DNA of 64,000 bases from JAEUHQ01 sp964538915. Its GTDB lineage: Bacteria > Planctomycetota > UBA1135 > UBA2386. The notes below the pieces were generated by a model. It did not search any database. It had not been told where the DNA came from and was given only the letters and a program-made list of their open reading frames with translations. Position 1 is the first letter of the stretch; every line of letters starts with the position of its first letter. The translations under genes and the position numbers were made by a program. Shown here piece by piece: positions 36,101 to 43,772 of the stretch. The stretch spans positions 1-64,000 of the forward strand of contig CAZIFB010000011.1 in assembly GCA_964538915.1 (NCBI GenBank). The letters run 5' to 3'.

Positions 36101-36820
36101 GTGCACGGCAACGCGACCGCCTTCGCCCTCGGCGACTTCGCGGCGACGACGAACGGCGGGATCCAGCTCGAACTGGCGCTCGCGGTCCCGAAGAACAGCG
36201 TCGTGGGCGCGATCGACGGCGATCACGTGCGCTTCTACCGCTATCGCGCCGGGAGCTCGCCGGCGCACGACGTGTTCGAGCCGTCGGCTGCGGCGGGCGG
36301 GCCGCAGGTGTTGCTCGCGGGCAATGCGCCGACGCGGATCGCGGCGGCGGACTTCGATCGCGACGGCCTCGTCGACCTGCTCGTCGCCGGCGCCGGCGAC
36401 AGCGCGCTGCATCTCTACCGCAACGTCGCGTTGCCGACCCTTGCGCCGGCGCCCGTCGACGTCGCGGCGTTCGTCGAGAGCCTCGCGTCGCCGCAGCCGA
36501 TGGCGCCGGGGCAGCCGACCGCGCTTCGCCTCGCCGACGTGAACGGGGACGGCAACGTCGACGCCGTCGTGGTCTCGGAGTTCACGTCCAACACGACGGG
36601 CCAGAAGAGCACGTCGGTCGCGTTCTTCCTCAGCACCGGGTCCGGTGAGTTCGGGCCGGCGCAGTTCGTGTCGCCGGCGCGCGTCGGCGACCGCGACGCG
36701 AAGCTCGCATTCGACGTCGGCGACTGGAATCGCGACGGTCTGCCGGACCTGTTCCTCGGCTGGAGCACGTTCGCGCCCGGAGACCGCAACCTGCGCGTGC
36801 TGTTCGGCGGCACGCGCTGA
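33164..36820 (+). CDS. Large FG-GAP/VCBS repeat lipoprotein
   Basis: The 1218-aa product begins with a lipobox-bearing signal sequence (FASLPGC, Cys near residue 22). An Ig/IPT-like part (about 150-370) includes PSQGPSTGGSLVTLIG. The remainder carries at least seven calcium-loop FG-GAP motifs, for example GDFNGDHVPD (about 464), GDFDGDGLDD (about 515), ADLDGDGHLD (about 572), GDVDGDGVDD (about 926), ADFDRDGLVD (about 1062), ADVNGDGNVD (about 1124) and GDWNRDGLPD (about 1184). These fold as integrin-like propellers. The protein is a surface scaffold or adhesin by inference. It diverges from the nucleotidase gene with a 99-base gap. Confidence 0.85.
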   Translation: MSPKRWLLGIAFACGFASLPGCGAGLIGGIASNSGGGGSGEVRAPELSLDPLLPLIPAPNTTRTVVVANAQIAAAAQLRVRIDAAGTGWDQLAPVASGQGGSTLIAFTLDTAPLVAAIGDPTAADVDGRLTVFVDGRAIAAPAPIVLVRQPRAQLEFTAPPAQQFLSPLGERVRIRVTGLRSTDAANLQVLVSTADPTRAGTGGGPRPRVTRLCTDVRFEPMPAGAVPVVSAVVPGASLPGQATLFVRDAVAGESTTIENAFYRPDIAVALPSQGPSTGGSLVTLIGTALVPPDLASTADVAPLAFDRLEIVFRKGQRETQLLAEDFRKAESGADRLVFTMPASPDGRPGQVDIVLRVTLGAVPAEFVASRVFLFANPKPFFGPRGAVLDRPPVALVPLFLDAEPGTEATAAPDFAVLSEQGGIGFLQLLLSQQNGMFQPFAAPRRIGDHEVAEERFPRDICSGDFNGDHVPDMFLANAGTETAVHHVVLGRARPATPLGDTYRVPGISGSRCRAGDFDGDGLDDVVVLPSDAAPTGQVPVVLLARSVLGVPAFQSIDLPVRPLVHDSVEIADLDGDGHLDVALFRGTTLQLDVAWGDGTGQFSSGTSLDFTIPGYTPDPGSAAIGLHACRNGPQQSLGFVLSGLQDVPATFPTLGILPQVTPRVFTAPVPGTTSILPTEPFGQSLVADLDGSPPVELAVSVAGNPSLISLALLYFSPDGWRPVEGGVEIGAELPRQISALHFGRAFAPTPISPEARAVFVVHESLIDGQIERRLSTRLVFKEGIIQRLLPPDAGAIVLAPIEGLVGGNFHPVSVAGAGLVRDLALARANTIDLIENDGYGGFPRPSHRLNWAGLLPHSMALLPSPAGVIDRLVFVGEDSRVGVWRHDPAGSSPQVPEATSAPLRTVVPNAAVSSLSVADTTRVRVGDVDGDGVDDLVVLLCFANAPAGDDTAALLLMRGKVSPLVGEFPFHQPTQATLVHGNATAFALGDFAATTNGGIQLELALAVPKNSVVGAIDGDHVRFYRYRAGSSPAHDVFEPSAAAGGPQVLLAGNAPTRIAAADFDRDGLVDLLVAGAGDSALHLYRNVALPTLAPAPVDVAAFVESLASPQPMAPGQPTALRLADVNGDGNVDAVVVSEFTSNTTGQKSTSVAFFLSTGSGEFGPAQFVSPARVGDRDAKLAFDVGDWNRDGLPDLFLGWSTFAPGDRNLRVLFGGTR

Positions 36821-36834
36821 ACCACCGCGACCAT

Positions 36835-36880
36835 CGACCCGGTCGCGAATTGTCGCGCCGAGCGAAGCTTCGCCGGGTCG
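36835..36880 (+). repeat. Nested palindromes between the FG-GAP and dehydrogenase genes
   Basis: Arms cgacccgg (36835-36842) and ccgggtcg (36873-36880) enclose 30 bases. The perfect palindrome gcgaagcttcgc (36862-36873) ends at the right arm. The feature starts 14 bases past the upstream stop, so it may terminate that transcript; it ends 19 bases before the next start. Confidence 0.4.
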
Positions 36881-36899
36881 GCGGCCTATCGTCGGGCGG

Positions 36900-38045
36900 A
36901 TGACCGCAGCGTCCCGCGCGCGCCCCGTTCTCCACGTCGCGATGGTCGGCCACGCCTTCATGGGGCGAGCGCACGGCAACGCGTACCGCCAGTGCAACCG
37001 ATTCTTCGACCTGCCGATGGACGTCGTGCCGGCGGTGGTGGTGGGGCGCGACCGCAGGCGCGCGGCCGAGTCGGCGGCGAAGTTCGGGTTCGCGAAGGCG
37101 ACGACGGATCTCGACGCGGTGCTCCAGGACCCGTCGATCGGCCTGGTCGACGTCGCGACGCCGAACGACAGTCACTGCGCGATCGCGACGGCGGCGCTGC
37201 GGCACGGCAAGCACGTGCTGTGCGAGAAGCCGCTGGCGCTCACCGTCGACGAGGCGCGTTCGATGGCGGCGCTGGCGAAGAAGCAGAAGGTGCGCGTCGG
37301 TGTCTGGCACAACTACCGCCGGGCGCCGGCCACTGCGCTCGCCGCGCGCATGATCGCCCGGGGGGACCTCGGCGACGTGCGCCAGGTCCGCGCGGTCTAC
37401 CTGCAGGACTGGCTCGCGTCGGCGGACGTACCGGCCAGCTGGCGTACGTCGCGCAAGATCGCGGGCAGCGGGGCACACGGCGACCTGAACGCACACCTGA
37501 TCGACCTCACGCGTGCGCTCACCGGGCTCGAGTTCGAAGCGGTGTGCGGTGTGCAGCAGACGTTCACGAAGAAGCGCCCGGGCGGCCGCGGCGGTAGCAG
37601 CAAGGTCGACGTCGACGACGCGTTCTGTTTCCTCGCGCGCTTCCGCGGCGGCGCGATCGGCACGTACGAGGCGACTCGCGTGGCGCACGGTCGCAAGAAC
37701 ATGAACTGCATCGAAGTGAACGGCAGCCGAGGCTCGCTGCGCTGGAACCTCGAGCGCATGAACGAACTCGAGGTCTTCCTGCCGGACGGCCCGGAAGACG
37801 CACGCGGGTTCCGCACCGTGATGTGCATGGACGGCGTGCACCCGTACGCGTCGAACTGGTGGCCCGACGGGCACATCGTCGGCTACGAGCACACGTTCGT
37901 GCACCACCTCGCCGACTTCGTCCGCGCGCTGCACGACGGCGCTCCGTTCCACCCCGACTTCGACGACGGGCTCGCCGTGCAGCGGGTTCTCGCCGCGGCG
38001 CTGGAATCGGCCGTGGAAGGCGAGTGGGTCGAGGTGGCGAAGTAG
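36900..38045 (+). CDS. Gfo/Idh/MocA family oxidoreductase
   Basis: The 381-aa product has an N-terminal Rossmann domain with a modified nucleotide motif (VGHAFMGRAH) and the family signature CEKPLALT, whose Lys contacts substrate and cofactor. The C-terminal alpha/beta domain carries GSGAHGDLNAHLID and the substrate histidine region. These enzymes oxidise or reduce sugars or inositols with NAD(P). Direct linkage to the next gene, a sugar isomerase-like protein, suggests a shared pathway for sugar or cyclitol breakdown. There is no signal peptide, so it is cytoplasmic. Confidence 0.88.
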   Translation: MTAASRARPVLHVAMVGHAFMGRAHGNAYRQCNRFFDLPMDVVPAVVVGRDRRRAAESAAKFGFAKATTDLDAVLQDPSIGLVDVATPNDSHCAIATAALRHGKHVLCEKPLALTVDEARSMAALAKKQKVRVGVWHNYRRAPATALAARMIARGDLGDVRQVRAVYLQDWLASADVPASWRTSRKIAGSGAHGDLNAHLIDLTRALTGLEFEAVCGVQQTFTKKRPGGRGGSSKVDVDDAFCFLARFRGGAIGTYEATRVAHGRKNMNCIEVNGSRGSLRWNLERMNELEVFLPDGPEDARGFRTVMCMDGVHPYASNWWPDGHIVGYEHTFVHHLADFVRALHDGAPFHPDFDDGLAVQRVLAAALESAVEGEWVEVAK

Positions 38046-38108
38046 GCGGGCGACGGTTTCGCGCGCGGCCATGGGCGAGTCCGGGCAGCGCGGCTACCTT
38101 CTGGCGCG

Positions 38109-39155
38109 ATGATGAAAGGCCCCGGCATCTTCCTGGCGCAGTTCCTCACCGACCGCGCGCCGTTCGACCGGTTCGAACCCATCTGCCGCTGGGCCGCCGG
38201 ACTCGACTACACGGGCGTGCAGGTGCCGTCGTGGGACCCGCGCTGCCTCGACCTGAAGAAGGCGGCGACGAGCAAGGCGTACTGCGACGAACTGCGCAGC
38301 ACGGCCGCCGCGGCCGGCGTGCAGATCAGCGAACTCAGCACGCACCTGCAAGGCCAGCTCGTCGCGGTGCACCCGGCGTACACGTCGATGTTCCAGGCGT
38401 TCGCGCCGGCCGACGTGAACACCGCCGACGCGATGTGCAGGTGGGGCACGGAGCAGGTGAAGCTCTGCCTCGACGCGAGCCGCAACCTCGGCCTGTCGGC
38501 GATGCCGACGTTCAGCGGCGCCCTGATGTGGCACACGGTCTATCCGTGGCCGCAGCGCCCGGCCGGGCTCGTCGAGGAGGGGTTCAAGGAACTCGCGCGG
38601 CGCTGGCGGCCGATCCTCGACCACGCCGAGCAGTGCGGCGTCGACTGCGCGTTCGAGGTGCATCCCGGTGAGGACCTGCACGACGGCGCCAGCTACGAGG
38701 CGTTCCTGGACCACGTCGACGAGCATCCGCGCGCGTGCCTCCTGTACGACCCGAGCCACTTCGTGCTGCAGCAGCTCGACTACCTGCAGTACATCGAGCT
38801 CTATCACGAGCGCATCGTGTGCTTCCACGTGAAGGACGCCGAGTTCCGCCCGAACGGCCGCACTGGCGTCTACGGCGGCTACCAGAACTGGCAGAACCGG
38901 GCCGGCCGCTTCCGTTCGCTCGGCGACGGGCAGGTCGACTTCACGGCCGTGTTCTCGTTGCTGTCGAAGTACGGCTACGAGGGCTGGGCGACGCTCGAGT
39001 GGGAGTGCTGCTTCAAGGACAGCCAGCAGGGCGCGGAGGAAGGCGCGCCGTTCATCGCGAGCCACCTCATCACGCCGCCCGCGCGGGCTTTCGACGACTT
39101 CGCGGGCGGCAAGGTCGATCGCGCCGCGATCCGCCGTGCGCTCGGTCTCGAATGA
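38109..39155 (+). CDS. Sugar phosphate isomerase/epimerase (xylose-isomerase-like TIM barrel)
   Basis: The 348-aa product fits the AP endonuclease 2/xylose-isomerase-like fold. Metal-binding positions sit in CAFEVHPGED, LLYDPSHFVLQQ, VCFHVKDAEF and ATLEWECCF, which supply the usual Glu, Asp, His and Glu ligands. The full length and the Gly-rich YGGYQNWQNRAGRF loop resemble proteins paired with Gfo/Idh/MocA oxidoreductases in planctomycete sugar loci. The exact sugar is unknown. It starts 63 bases after the dehydrogenase stop and is probably in the same operon; 7 bases separate its end from the next gene. Confidence 0.85.
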   Translation: MMKGPGIFLAQFLTDRAPFDRFEPICRWAAGLDYTGVQVPSWDPRCLDLKKAATSKAYCDELRSTAAAAGVQISELSTHLQGQLVAVHPAYTSMFQAFAPADVNTADAMCRWGTEQVKLCLDASRNLGLSAMPTFSGALMWHTVYPWPQRPAGLVEEGFKELARRWRPILDHAEQCGVDCAFEVHPGEDLHDGASYEAFLDHVDEHPRACLLYDPSHFVLQQLDYLQYIELYHERIVCFHVKDAEFRPNGRTGVYGGYQNWQNRAGRFRSLGDGQVDFTAVFSLLSKYGYEGWATLEWECCFKDSQQGAEEGAPFIASHLITPPARAFDDFAGGKVDRAAIRRALGLE

Positions 39156-39162
39156 GGCGTCG

Positions 39163-41085
39163 ATGACCGGAACGTCGCCGCTCGTGCGCCTGCCGCTCGT
39201 CATGATCGCGGCGCTCGTCGCCTTCGTCGCGCTGCCCCGTGTGCACGGCAATCCGCACGTCCTGTGGGCCTTCGTCGGGACGGCCTCGGCGTTGCTCGCG
39301 TGGTACGGGGTGCTGATCCTCGGCGCGAAACGCGGTGGGCGCACGCTCGCGGTGCAGTGGGCGCCGCCCGTGAAGCAGCACTACATCCAGGCCTGCGTGC
39401 AGACGAGCCTGTATGCGTACTGGGGCTGGTTCTGGCTCGATCACGAACAGCACAGCCCGATTTTCCGGCAGCTGCCGCTGGTCCTCGCGCAGTGGTTCTT
39501 CCTCTACGCGTTCGACGCGCTGCTCGCGTGGACCCGGCGTCGGCCGTGGTGGCTCAGCTCGGGGCCGACGCCGATCGTGCTGAGCACGAACCTCTTCATC
39601 TGGTTCCGAGACGACTGGTTCGTGTGGCAGTTCGTGATGGTCGCCGCCGGGCTGCTCGGCAAGGAGTTCGTGAAGTGGCAGAAGGAAGGCCGCCGCACGC
39701 ACGTGTTCAACCCGTCGGGGTTCGGACTCGCGGTGACCGCGATCGTGCTGATCGCGACGGGCAGCGTGGACCTCACCCAGGCGAAGGAACTCGCGACGAC
39801 GCTCGAGCGGCCGCCGCACGTGTTCTTGTTCCTGTTCTGCCTCGGCCTCGTCGTGCAGCACTTCTTCGCGGTGACGCTGATGACGCTCGCGGCGGCGGCG
39901 GTGATGGCCGCGATCAACGCGGGCTACACCGCGAGCACCGGGGTCTACCTGTTCGCGAGCACGAACATGCCTGCGGCGGCGTTCCTCGGCCTGCACCTCT
40001 TGATGACCGATCCGTCGACGTCGCCGCGCACCAATCTCGGGCGGCTGCTCTTCGGCGCCGGCTACGGCCTCGGCTACATCGTGTTCTTCCAGCTCCTCGG
40101 CGCGATCGGTGCGCCGGAACTCTTCGCGAAGCTGTTCCCGGTGCCCGTGCTCAACACGATGGTGCAATGGCTCGATCGGTTCGCGCGGACCGGCGCGCCG
40201 GGTCGGCTCAACACGCGTTGGGAAACGGCACTCGCGCCTCGCGCGACCAACACGATCCACATGGCCGTGTGGAGCGCGCTGTTCGCGGCGATGTACCTCA
40301 CGGGCCAGTGGGGCTACTTCCGCGGTCCACACCCGGGCGATTCGATCGCGTTCTGGAAGGACGCGGTCGCCGCGGGCCGGGCGGACGCGATGCACCGCCT
40401 CACGATCGTCGCCGGCAACCAGGCGTGGGGGCGGGACTCGCCCGACGCGTACAACGAACTCGGCGTGCTGGCGATCGGGCAGCCAGTGCACGGCGACGAA
40501 CGCGCGGCGGTGCGCGCCGCCGGCCACTGGTGGGCGAAGGCCGCTTCGCTCGGGAGCCTCGAGGCGTGCTGCAACCTCGCGATCCTCGATCTATGGCTCG
40601 GTGCGCGCACGTCCGACGCGGAGCTCGGTTCCGCGTTGCGGCGGCTGCGGGCGGCCGCGGACGCGGGTTCGCGCGGCCTGCCGCGCTTCCTCGTGGGCCT
40701 CGTGTTCGAGGAGCAGGGCGACGGCAAGCAGGCGTTGTTCCACTACCAGCGCTGCGGCGAGAAGGACCTGTTCGCCGTCAAGGGCATCGTGCGCATCGTG
40801 CTCCGCGCGAAGGGGCCGGCCGTCGGACCGAACGTTCTCGCGCGGCTCGACGCAGCAGCGGCTGCCGGTGATGGCGAGGCCTGCTTCTACCTCGCGCACC
40901 TGCATTCCACGGGGCTCGCCGGCGCACCCGACGAGGACAGGGCGCGCGAGCTCATGGCGCGTGCCGCGCAGCTCGCCTTCCGGGGTGCCGATCCCTTGAA
41001 GCCGGATGCGAAGGTGCCGCCGTTCGTGTCGCCGCCGCGCGCGGCGACGACGCGCCCGGAGTGGGCGACGGCGTTCGTTCGCTGA
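39163..41085 (+). CDS. RnfD/NqrB-like membrane protein with C-terminal Sel1-type repeats
   Basis: The 640-aa product has many hydrophobic helices in its first 400 residues. It contains HVFNPSGFGLAVTAIVL and a GLHLLMTDPSTSPRT segment, as found in RnfABCDGE-type subunit D and NQR2 relatives. After the membrane part come about 240 residues of Ala-rich helical repeats, for example AAGHWWAKAASLGSLEACCN and GEACFYLAHLHSTGLAGAPD, which match Sel1/TPR-like repeats. The combination is unusual; no other Rnf subunit gene is nearby. The first 37 residues form a membrane helix or signal anchor. The role might be a membrane redox or scaffold protein. The start at 39163 is the first ATG in frame near the helix. 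Confidence 0.65.
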   Translation: MTGTSPLVRLPLVMIAALVAFVALPRVHGNPHVLWAFVGTASALLAWYGVLILGAKRGGRTLAVQWAPPVKQHYIQACVQTSLYAYWGWFWLDHEQHSPIFRQLPLVLAQWFFLYAFDALLAWTRRRPWWLSSGPTPIVLSTNLFIWFRDDWFVWQFVMVAAGLLGKEFVKWQKEGRRTHVFNPSGFGLAVTAIVLIATGSVDLTQAKELATTLERPPHVFLFLFCLGLVVQHFFAVTLMTLAAAAVMAAINAGYTASTGVYLFASTNMPAAAFLGLHLLMTDPSTSPRTNLGRLLFGAGYGLGYIVFFQLLGAIGAPELFAKLFPVPVLNTMVQWLDRFARTGAPGRLNTRWETALAPRATNTIHMAVWSALFAAMYLTGQWGYFRGPHPGDSIAFWKDAVAAGRADAMHRLTIVAGNQAWGRDSPDAYNELGVLAIGQPVHGDERAAVRAAGHWWAKAASLGSLEACCNLAILDLWLGARTSDAELGSALRRLRAAADAGSRGLPRFLVGLVFEEQGDGKQALFHYQRCGEKDLFAVKGIVRIVLRAKGPAVGPNVLARLDAAAAAGDGEACFYLAHLHSTGLAGAPDEDRARELMARAAQLAFRGADPLKPDAKVPPFVSPPRAATTRPEWATAFVR

Positions 41086-41091
41086 CGATCA

Positions 41092-41108
41092 CGGAGGATT
41101 CTCCTCCG
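41092..41108 (+). terminator. Perfect 7-bp hairpin after the RnfD-like gene
   Basis: Stem cggagga/tcctccg with a 3-base ttc loop begins 6 bases beyond the stop at 41083-41085. It separates the sugar-gene cluster from the hypothetical genes that follow. Confidence 0.6.
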
Positions 41109-41262
41109 CTCGTGTTCGACGCCGACGTCCATAGCGGGCGCATGGCGACGCGTTCGTCGTTGTCACATGGACACCGACGGCATGTCCCCGCGCCCCGCGA
41201 ACGTAGCGGCGGAACGTCTCCGCCGAACGGCACACGCGTGGTTCCCGCCCGCGCAATCACCA

Positions 41263-41583
41263 ATGCCATTCCTTGCCACCACTCTGTCCACGGTTCTGTA
41301 TGCCATGACAGCCGTCCTCCAGCCCGTCCTCCCATTGTCTGTCACGTCGACGCCGATTCAGGATGTCGGCGTCGCATCGGACGACGGTGACCCGCTCGAC
41401 TGCCCCCTCTTCAAGTGGGTGATGGAGAACTGCACGCCATTGCCCGAGGACCAGGAGGAGGTGGTGCACGAGCTGCTCGAGAGCATGGGGCTCTACAACT
41501 CCGGCGTCTTCACCTACGGCGGCACGATCTTCATCGTCACCATCGTCAGCTTCACGGAGTGCCCGAGGGTCACCATCCTCTGA
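41263..41583 (+). CDS. Small hypothetical exported protein
   Basis: The 106-aa product begins with a hydrophobic stretch (MPFLATTLSTVLYAMTAVLQ) that could act as a signal or anchor. It continues with an acidic middle (DDGDPLDCPLFKWVMENC, PEDQEEVVHELLE) and a hydrophobic tail (GGTIFIVTIVSF). No family is recognised. A longer version starting at 41167 is open but its extra residues look non-coding. The coding base pattern is weaker than in its neighbours, so it may not be a gene. It ends inside a perfect inverted repeat. Confidence 0.45.
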   Translation: MPFLATTLSTVLYAMTAVLQPVLPLSVTSTPIQDVGVASDDGDPLDCPLFKWVMENCTPLPEDQEEVVHELLESMGLYNSGVFTYGGTIFIVTIVSFTECPRVTIL

Positions 41584-41602
41584 TTGCACGCGTCGGCAAT
41601 CA
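41581..41602 (+). terminator. Inverted repeat overlapping the stop of the small hypothetical gene
   Basis: Arms tgattgc and gcaatca flank an 8-base spacer, beginning at the stop codon itself. It is a good terminator candidate. It is followed by a pyrimidine-rich leader (about 41612-41660) that is strikingly AT- and C/T-rich for this genome. Confidence 0.45.
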
Positions 41603-41672
41603 GTCGCGCAACGTCTTCCGTTCCATCGTTCCTTTCCGTTCGTTTCTTCCAATCAACAATCAGGAGTTTGTC

Positions 41673-42722
41673 ATGAGCGTTCTGAACACGAATTTCCTCT
41701 GCAGTCTGATCGCGGTCGCGGGCATGGGGCCGTCCTATTGCAGCGGCGAGGCCAAGGTGAAGACCGCCGCCGGCGAGGGCACCATCAAGTGGGAGAAGAA
41801 AGTCGAGGAGAGCGTCGTCACGGCCACGATCCCGCCAGGTATGCCCGCACAGCCCCTCACGGTGCACGGCCGCACGATCACCCTGCCCGGCAATCCATCC
41901 GACCACTACATGCCGATCACCATCCACGCGAAGGATCCCGTGATCCTGCAGCTGCCCTCCGGCTGGGCGCTGAAGTCGGGCCACGTCACGACCACGCTCG
42001 GCTCGGGAAGCATCGTCACCGGGCCTGGCGACGTGCCTTCGAATGCCATGATCCAGAGCAACGGAATGGTCGTCCTGGTCGACAAGTTCGTCGCGGAGCC
42101 GGGATACGAGCTGCACTTCTGCGACTACCCCGCGGGGCTTGCGGCCGCCGGCGACACGAGCGGCAGCATCACGTTCGACATCCCGCCGAGTGAGCAGCGC
42201 CTGGACAGGGTCAAGTTCGTCGAGACGTGGCGCGTCCAGATCAAGGACCACCTCGGCGTCGTGCACGAGTACTTCGCGCCGATCGGGCCCGACGAGTTCG
42301 ACATGGCGAACGTCACGGACTTCGCCCACACACTGGTCGTCGATGCGTCGGCGCCGGCGTGCGTCGGATCGACGGGTAAGTCGCCCGCCGCTCTCGCTTC
42401 GTCCGTCGACTGGAATCTCGGTGCCAACACCGCCGTGCAGTGTGCCGGCATGGAGCCGACCCATCCGACCGTGCTGCTCGGCGGCGGGTTCGAACTCGGA
42501 GCGCCGGTTGCCGTCGGCGGTGTCGGGTGCGCGCTGCGGGTCAACCCGGAGGTCAGCGTGATGCTGCCCGTGGCGAGCGACGGTACGGGTGCGCTGCCGG
42601 TGTCCGTCCCGAACAACCCGGCCCTGGTCGGCGCGACGCTGGCGTGGCAGCCCGTGCAGCTCGATCTGGCGACGTCCGGTATCGTCACCGGGAACTTCAT
42701 GAAGGCGCGCATCGAGCCGTGA
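41673..42722 (+). CDS. Hypothetical secreted protein with lineage-type C-terminal domain
   Basis: The 349-aa product has a short N-terminal hydrophobic stretch (FLCSLIAVAGMG), but a classical signal peptide is not obvious. The body is beta-rich, with segments such as DPVILQLPSGWALKSGHVTT and AMIQSNGMVVLVDKF. The final 100 residues end in VPNNPALVGATLAWQPVQLD, a variant of the shared C-terminal motif. An AGGAG ribosome site sits 6 bases before the ATG. It overlaps the next gene by 4 bases (GTGA), so the two are translationally coupled. The function is unknown. Confidence 0.7.
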   Translation: MSVLNTNFLCSLIAVAGMGPSYCSGEAKVKTAAGEGTIKWEKKVEESVVTATIPPGMPAQPLTVHGRTITLPGNPSDHYMPITIHAKDPVILQLPSGWALKSGHVTTTLGSGSIVTGPGDVPSNAMIQSNGMVVLVDKFVAEPGYELHFCDYPAGLAAAGDTSGSITFDIPPSEQRLDRVKFVETWRVQIKDHLGVVHEYFAPIGPDEFDMANVTDFAHTLVVDASAPACVGSTGKSPAALASSVDWNLGANTAVQCAGMEPTHPTVLLGGGFELGAPVAVGGVGCALRVNPEVSVMLPVASDGTGALPVSVPNNPALVGATLAWQPVQLDLATSGIVTGNFMKARIEP

Positions 42723-43684
42723 TCGCCGCCGCGAACTCCGCAGTTCGCCGTGTCGCCGGCCTCACGGTGGCCTTCGTGGCCGCCTGCGGGGCCGGTGCGC
42801 ACGAGCACCCGTTGCCGCTCTCCGGCCACGACCTCTGCACGGTGGAGCTGCGCCTCGGTGCCGCGGGGGCGTCGCGGTTCGTTCTCGACACCGGCAGTCA
42901 GCTGTCGTTCGTCACGCCCCGCATCGCCGCCCGTCTCGGCTTCGCCCGTTCGGAGTCGCGCCGCACGGAGATCGTCGATTCGACCGGCACCCGCCTGACG
43001 AGCCATGCCACCGCCATCGTGCCGGCGTTTCGCCTCGGCGAGGTTTCGTTCCCCGCCGTTTCGGTCCCCGAGTTCGTCCCGGATCCGCGATTCCCTGCCG
43101 ACGGCATCCTCGGTGCCGACACGCTGTCCGGAGCCGCGTGGTTGTTCGATGGCCCGGCGCAACGGGTGTTCGTGACGTCGTTCGACACGATCGAAGCCGA
43201 TCTCGATCGTTTCGGGTACCGGGCGATCGGCCGGATCCCGTTGCGCATCGTCGACGACCGGCCATGGATCTTCGTGCGCATCGACGGACGCCAGGACCTC
43301 GAACTGCTGCTCGACACGGGCAGCAGTTCGACTCGTCTGCCGATGCAGGTCGTCGAGAGCCTGCGGCTCCCCGACGCGACCGAAGAGGTCGAGAACGCGC
43401 GCCGGCGCGAGGCCGAGGACCTGCGGGTCGCGCTGATGGAGGCCGGCGTGCGCGACGTGCGGGTCGAGCGTCGAGGCGGCGGAGAGGTCGGGGTCGGTGG
43501 TGAGGAGCGCCCGGACCGGCCGTTCGCCGTGTCGAGCCTCGCCCTGGGAACCCGCACGTGGGACCACGTCATCGTGCACGGGTCTTCGGGAACGGAGGGG
43601 CTGCTCGGTCGCGATGTGCTGGCGCGATCGCCGTGGCTGCTCGACTGGCGCGCGCGGTCGCTGGTGCTGCTCGAGGCGAAGTAG
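42719..43684 (+). CDS. Aspartic protease-like protein with two DTG motifs
   Basis: The 321-aa product begins at GTG 42719, which overlaps the preceding stop by 4 bases. An N-terminal hydrophobic segment ending near VAACGAGA suggests export, possibly a lipoprotein. Two retropepsin-type catalytic triads are present in one chain: VLDTGSQLSF (Asp57) and LLDTGSSSTR (Asp199), about 142 residues apart. The family normally dimerises to bring two Asp together; here a single chain could form a complete two-lobed protease. Flap-like and ILGADTLS/LLGRDVL segments follow each triad. The substrate is unknown. Confidence 0.75.
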   Translation: MIAAANSAVRRVAGLTVAFVAACGAGAHEHPLPLSGHDLCTVELRLGAAGASRFVLDTGSQLSFVTPRIAARLGFARSESRRTEIVDSTGTRLTSHATAIVPAFRLGEVSFPAVSVPEFVPDPRFPADGILGADTLSGAAWLFDGPAQRVFVTSFDTIEADLDRFGYRAIGRIPLRIVDDRPWIFVRIDGRQDLELLLDTGSSSTRLPMQVVESLRLPDATEEVENARRREAEDLRVALMEAGVRDVRVERRGGGEVGVGGEERPDRPFAVSSLALGTRTWDHVIVHGSSGTEGLLGRDVLARSPWLLDWRARSLVLLEAK

Positions 43685-43737
43685 ATGGCCACGCCGCGGC
43701 ACTCCGGTCGAGGATCGCCCGTGGAGTTGCCGCGACG

Positions 43738-43766
43738 TTGACATCCCCACGGCCCACAAGTCTCAT
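43738..43766 (+). promoter_or_regulatory. Sigma70-like promoter before the type VI secretion genes
   Basis: A perfect TTGACA (43738-43743) is followed, after exactly 17 bases, by TCTCAT (43761-43766, four of six matches to TATAAT). Transcription would begin close to 43773, so the ATG there would be nearly leaderless and the in-frame ATG at 43800 is an alternative start. It lies in the 88-base gap before the kinase-FHA gene, as expected for the operon promoter. Confidence 0.45.
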
Positions 43767-43772
43767 GCGAGA

